From assembly GCA_959347315.1 (NCBI GenBank), contig OY365807.1, positions 30,795,128 through 30,859,127 of the forward strand: a stretch of DNA of 64,000 bases, read 5' to 3'. This document shows positions 60,640 to 64,000 of the stretch, piece after piece. The notes under the pieces are model-generated. The model did no database searches. It worked only from the letters and a program-made list of their open reading frames with translations, and was not told the DNA's origin. The stretch comes from Bimastos eiseni (taxonomy: Eukaryota; Annelida; Clitellata; Crassiclitellata; Lumbricidae). A program made the translations under genes and the position numbers. Each line of letters begins with the position of its first letter. Within the stretch, counting starts at the first letter, position 1.

Positions 60640-63600
60640 CTACAACATGAAAAACCAAAAAATCAGCAAGTAAAAGCATTAAAGAAAAATTATTCAAACG
60701 TCCCACTAAAATTCACACAAATCTAAAACAAAATTTTGTTCAGTACCATGGGCGATGAGTATAATATTGCTTAGTAAGTGTTCTTAAGAAATATGTCACA
60801 GGCAATCAAGCTAACATATTGAAAACAGATGTTGACCATATTTTCTGGACTAAGAGGCTCACAACATTGTCTAAGGCAATACGATGCGAAAGTGTCAATA
60901 TATAGTGAAATCAGTACATAAGTTGCACTGGCAAATATGGCACACCCATAAACAGATTGTCAGACGTCAACAGCTGTGTGCGCCCCACAGCAGCCACAAA
61001 TATATGGCAATCAATATCAAAATATTTCATCAAAAACTTCAATTTTGTTTAAACAAAATTTCATGCACTTTCTAATAAATGTTTATAAACATTTGGTGTT
61101 TGTTGTGGTGTTACAGTAGTTTATTAATTTCGAAATTAAAATCAAAATCTCTTCCGTTTGTAAATATTTTATGATCATTAGTACTTGGTTCCATATCTCA
61201 CGCAGCTAAAGAGATTTAAGGATAATAATATTAACTGATAAAGAAGAGGTAGCTAGATATGAAATCAGTTAAGCACCTTTATAATAGTTGCTATCCTCCA
61301 CTTTCCTTTAAAGAACTGTTACTTTTATTTAGGGAAATACAGTATACAGTGCTGCATCAACTAATTTCTATTGATGTGCTTCCAATCCAACAACTTTCAC
61401 ATAGGGATGAACCAAAACTCAGTTTGGAACTCGGCTCGGTCCAATTATCTTGGTACTCAGCGTTACTCGGACAAACAATGGGTCCAAATATTAATCTTTC
61501 CGATTTTCTGTTTTGAAAACGAAAATCGGATCTTTTCATATACAAAATGACAATCAACTCAACTAAAAGTACAAATGCCGTCATTTTTATTTACAAAACG
61601 ATAATCGACCTAACTGAAAACACAAATACTGCTACTGTTAGTGCTTACAAGTCACTACATCCCAGTGTTAACTAAGGCAAAAATAAATAATTCATTAAAG
61701 CTGTGCAAACTGCCAATCTAAACATCAAGAGAACGAGACTTTTTTTCAAATATTCGAAACTCGGACTCGACCTCATTTAACTCGTAAACTCAGTACTTGA
61801 CTAGAAATTCAAACTCAGTTCATCCTGACTTTCATACATTGATAAAATGAAGGTGAAGAGGGTTGAAAGCTTCATAAGTTTCTCAGTTACCTATTCTATA
61901 CTGGTTATCAATCTGGTCAAATAAACTTGATACTTAAACAGACTCTTGACAATAGTTCCCATGCATTCGTTTGCCAAATGCTCACAAGATTTTCTAAGTC
62001 TCCTGAAAAATCATTTTTAACAATTGTAACTAGCACGCAAAAACCATAAAAGAAAAATCGTCGCATAACTTACAAAAGTAAGCATGTTCCATTGCTTCTC
62101 TCGCAGTCAGGCGATCCTGGTGATCATATCGAAGCAGTTTATCGAGAAAGTCAATGGCCTCAGGATTTACCAAATGCTGGTTTTCGCTATGAATGAACCT
62201 CTCCCACCGCTTGCGAGAATGCCTGGCAAACAACTACTCATACTCAGTCAATAGAGAAATTGTCAGGTAAAACACATAATACAACTGACTACTCCCTAAG
62301 GTTTACAAAACTAATACAGTTTAGTCAAAGTAGTATATAATGCCATCTGATAGTAAGATAACTTAATAATATCTTATACACAATATTAATATGAGCTACT
62401 GAACCAAGACTAAGATAGCACGCACCAATCATAATTTTTCATTATTTTGATTGAGCATTTAATTTGATAAATGAGAAGAATTTTTAACCTACCTTCCCAA
62501 AATTCCATTAAATCGAGGGTCCAGATCAATTTGGTACTTATTAATGTACTCAAACAACTCCTCAGTACCAAGAACTTTTGCTATTCTCACCAGCTGAAAC
62601 AGTACATTAATCACAATGTGCAAAATTATTTACCTTGTATATAATCAATCAGTCAATCAAGCAAACAATTTCCTTTATTCATGTTATCAAGCTTACAGAT
62701 TGCAACTTGAGAAAAGTATCATACAGTAATCACACACAAAAATTGTCCCAGCTATGGAAGTTAGTAATTTTAAAAAAATGGGTCAAAGGAATTAAATTAG
62801 TAGCAAAGTAAGTCGAAATAATGAATAGGGTATAGTTTGAAGGTATGTATTTGAAGGTAATGTATTTAATAGATAAGTATTTGAATAACACATGAGATAT
62901 GGGAGGAGGAAGGCATTTGGCCTCGGCCTGATCTCACACGGAGGCGGGGACAGCGCGGAGAAAAATAGATGACAAATAATTTGTGCTTAAATAGAAGTTG
63001 GATCGGTGACAATTAGAAGTTAAATAAATAACATGTCATCATCTGTTCATACTGTACTTGTAATTATACTGAGATTTGTCATTTCGAATTAAACGAAGAT
63101 ATTAAAAAAAATCTATTTTGCATTAAGCCTTTACACAGGATGGCATTTGTCCAGAGAGCTTTTGTCCTTAAAAAAAATCGGAGGCCTTTTGTTTGGCGGG
63201 CTAATGTCCAACACTCAGCATAGCATGAACTCTATCTCCAGCAACAGGAAGTGAGAATCTGACATTGTGATTACTGACATCTCATACAAGGGTTAGAATG
63301 TATCAACTAAGTCATGTATAAAAGAGCAGAAAGTGTAACATGCAAGCCAACATATTTCCTATCTTACACAGCCTGTTCAACTCTCATTTTTGGCATTTGG
63401 CATCTATTAAGATCATTCTCTATAATACTGGATGCATAATAAATAAAATGAACAGTGGTCATAATATTTAGCATTTTGATCATTGTATTTGGTAATTTGC
63501 TTTTATAATCCATTCAAAAATACTCCTTTTGAGGCCGATGTGGCCATACTGATATATCTCAGAGGTAAATTGTACTTTAAAAGATACTATATAATACAGT

Positions 63601-63912
63601 GATAGACTCAGTGACAGAGTCAATGAAAATGTGTTCAGAAAAACTACTTGGAAGAGGTTACTGAATGACACTAAGTAAGGTCATGTAATACAGTAATATG
63701 ATGAATACATTACCTACTACATTACATAGCACTTCATTACACACACTACACATATATAACTACATTACATACATGCCTAAGTACATAATTCTCTTTGGGA
63801 ACAACAGTACCTGATCATAGTTGTCATGGCCATGGAAAAATGGTTCTTTTCGAAAGATCATACTCGCAAACATACAACCAAGGCTCCACATGTCAAGTGA
63901 ATAGTCGTACAT
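60551..63912 (-). CDS. CSNK2A1: Casein kinase 2 catalytic subunit alpha, 3' part (4 exons)
   Basis: Exons 63912-63811, 62593-62493, 62222-62074 and 60639-60551 encode the last 144 residues or so. Seen: [20 protein letters not shown] with [14 protein letters not shown] (kinase helix F and the CK2-specific segment), [71 protein letters not shown], then a new tail [20 protein letters not shown] ending SST. Known: CK2 alpha is a constitutively active Ser/Thr kinase for acidic sites, in nucleus and cytoplasm, alone or with the beta dimer. The N-terminal half with the ATP site lies beyond the right edge. All four exons join in phase. The tail after the kinase fold is about 30 residues, shorter than in vertebrates. 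Alpha versus alpha-prime is not distinguishable; invertebrates usually have one gene. Confidence 0.95.
60640..62073 (-). other. CK2 alpha intron before the terminal exon (1.4 kb)
   Basis: Donor TTTT|GTAAGT, acceptor TTGTAG. AT-rich; no repeat or exon recognised. Confidence 0.85.
62074..62222 (-). CDS. CSNK2A1: CK2 alpha exon (HSRKRWERF to EHAYF)
   Basis: It has 149 bp. It completes Arg from the previous exon and encodes the highly conserved [19 protein letters not shown], the last helix of the kinase fold; vertebrates have Pro where this has Ala in EHAYF. Confidence 0.95.
62223..63810 (-). other. CK2 alpha introns around exon 62493-62593
   Basis: These are introns of 270 bp (62223-62492) and 1217 bp (62594-63810). 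Both are AT-rich. A short GC-rich patch at 62910-62965 stands out, but I could not identify it. Confidence 0.85.
62493..62593 (-). CDS. CSNK2A1: CK2 alpha exon (LVRIAKVLG to GILG)
   Basis: It has 101 bp, acceptor GTTTCAG|CTGGTG and donor GGGAAG|GTAGGT. It encodes 33 residues plus two bases. Confidence 0.95.
63811..63912 (-). CDS. CSNK2A1: CK2 alpha exon (MYDYSLDMW to DNYDQ)
   Basis: It has 102 bp and 34 codons in phase 0, acceptor CTTTTGTAG|ATG and donor GATCAG|GTACTG. It holds the DMWSLGC motif of kinase helix F. Upstream exons lie beyond 64000. Confidence 0.95.
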
Positions 63913-64000
63913 CTACAAAAGATCACAGCTCAGTATAATGCACAAATTCATGAGAATGAATAGGCAGAGATAGGTAGATCGCTAAGCCTTTGCATCATTT

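Overview
The window looks like a piece of metazoan nuclear genome, most plausibly from a marine invertebrate; an echinoderm or other non-vertebrate deuterostome would fit. The reasons are AT-rich DNA, split genes with GT-AG introns of 0.3-10 kb, dense non-autonomous DNA transposons and LINE/SINE debris, abundant microsatellites, and a striking excess of the palindrome TAGGCCTA. The species assignment is inference only. Nothing bacterial, organellar or viral was seen, and no tRNA, rRNA or CRISPR.

Four protein-coding genes can be supported. (1) Minus strand, 10766 down to 2005 and continuing off the left edge: the first two coding exons of a membrane receptor with an ANF/natriuretic-peptide-type ligand-binding domain (receptor guanylate cyclase family). 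The exons join in phase across an 8.4-kb intron that carries a 1-kb tandem duplication and several minisatellites. (2) Plus strand, 18350-30565: a complete three-exon SLC10 (sodium/bile acid cotransporter family, SLC10A3/A5-like) gene of 538 codons, with a long T-rich presumed 3' UTR to about 33.4 kb. (3) Plus strand, 50657-54952: a complete two-exon TRIM-NHL gene of 678 codons (RING, B-box 2, coiled coil, filamin-type domain, NHL propeller), resembling TRIM2/TRIM3. (4) Minus strand, 60551 to the right edge: the last four coding exons of casein kinase 2 catalytic subunit alpha, including a very short terminal exon. TRIM and CK2 are convergent.

Between the genes the DNA is accessory. 10.8-18.3 kb holds a 209-bp perfect tandem duplication, 79-bp direct repeats, a hAT MITE, a retroelement relic and an 830-bp near-identical duplicate whose second copy stops 54 bp before the SLC10 start codon. 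33.4-50.6 kb is a repeat-rich intergenic zone with LINE reverse-transcriptase fragments inside a diverged inverted repeat, three hAT MITEs with 8-bp target duplications, a tRNA-derived SINE, and micro- and minisatellites. A 1,190-bp Harbinger-like element sits in the TRIM intron, exactly at the 5' splice site.

The four genes show no obvious shared pathway; this is ordinary animal gene order, not an operon. The best leads are the transposon that supplies part of the TRIM splice donor, the dispersed repeat placed at the SLC10 promoter, the inverted LINE pair in SLC10 intron 1, and the TAGGCCTA palindrome, which is frequent in most of the window but absent by eye from the two strand-skewed regions around SLC10 and CK2. 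No clearly new biological system was identified.
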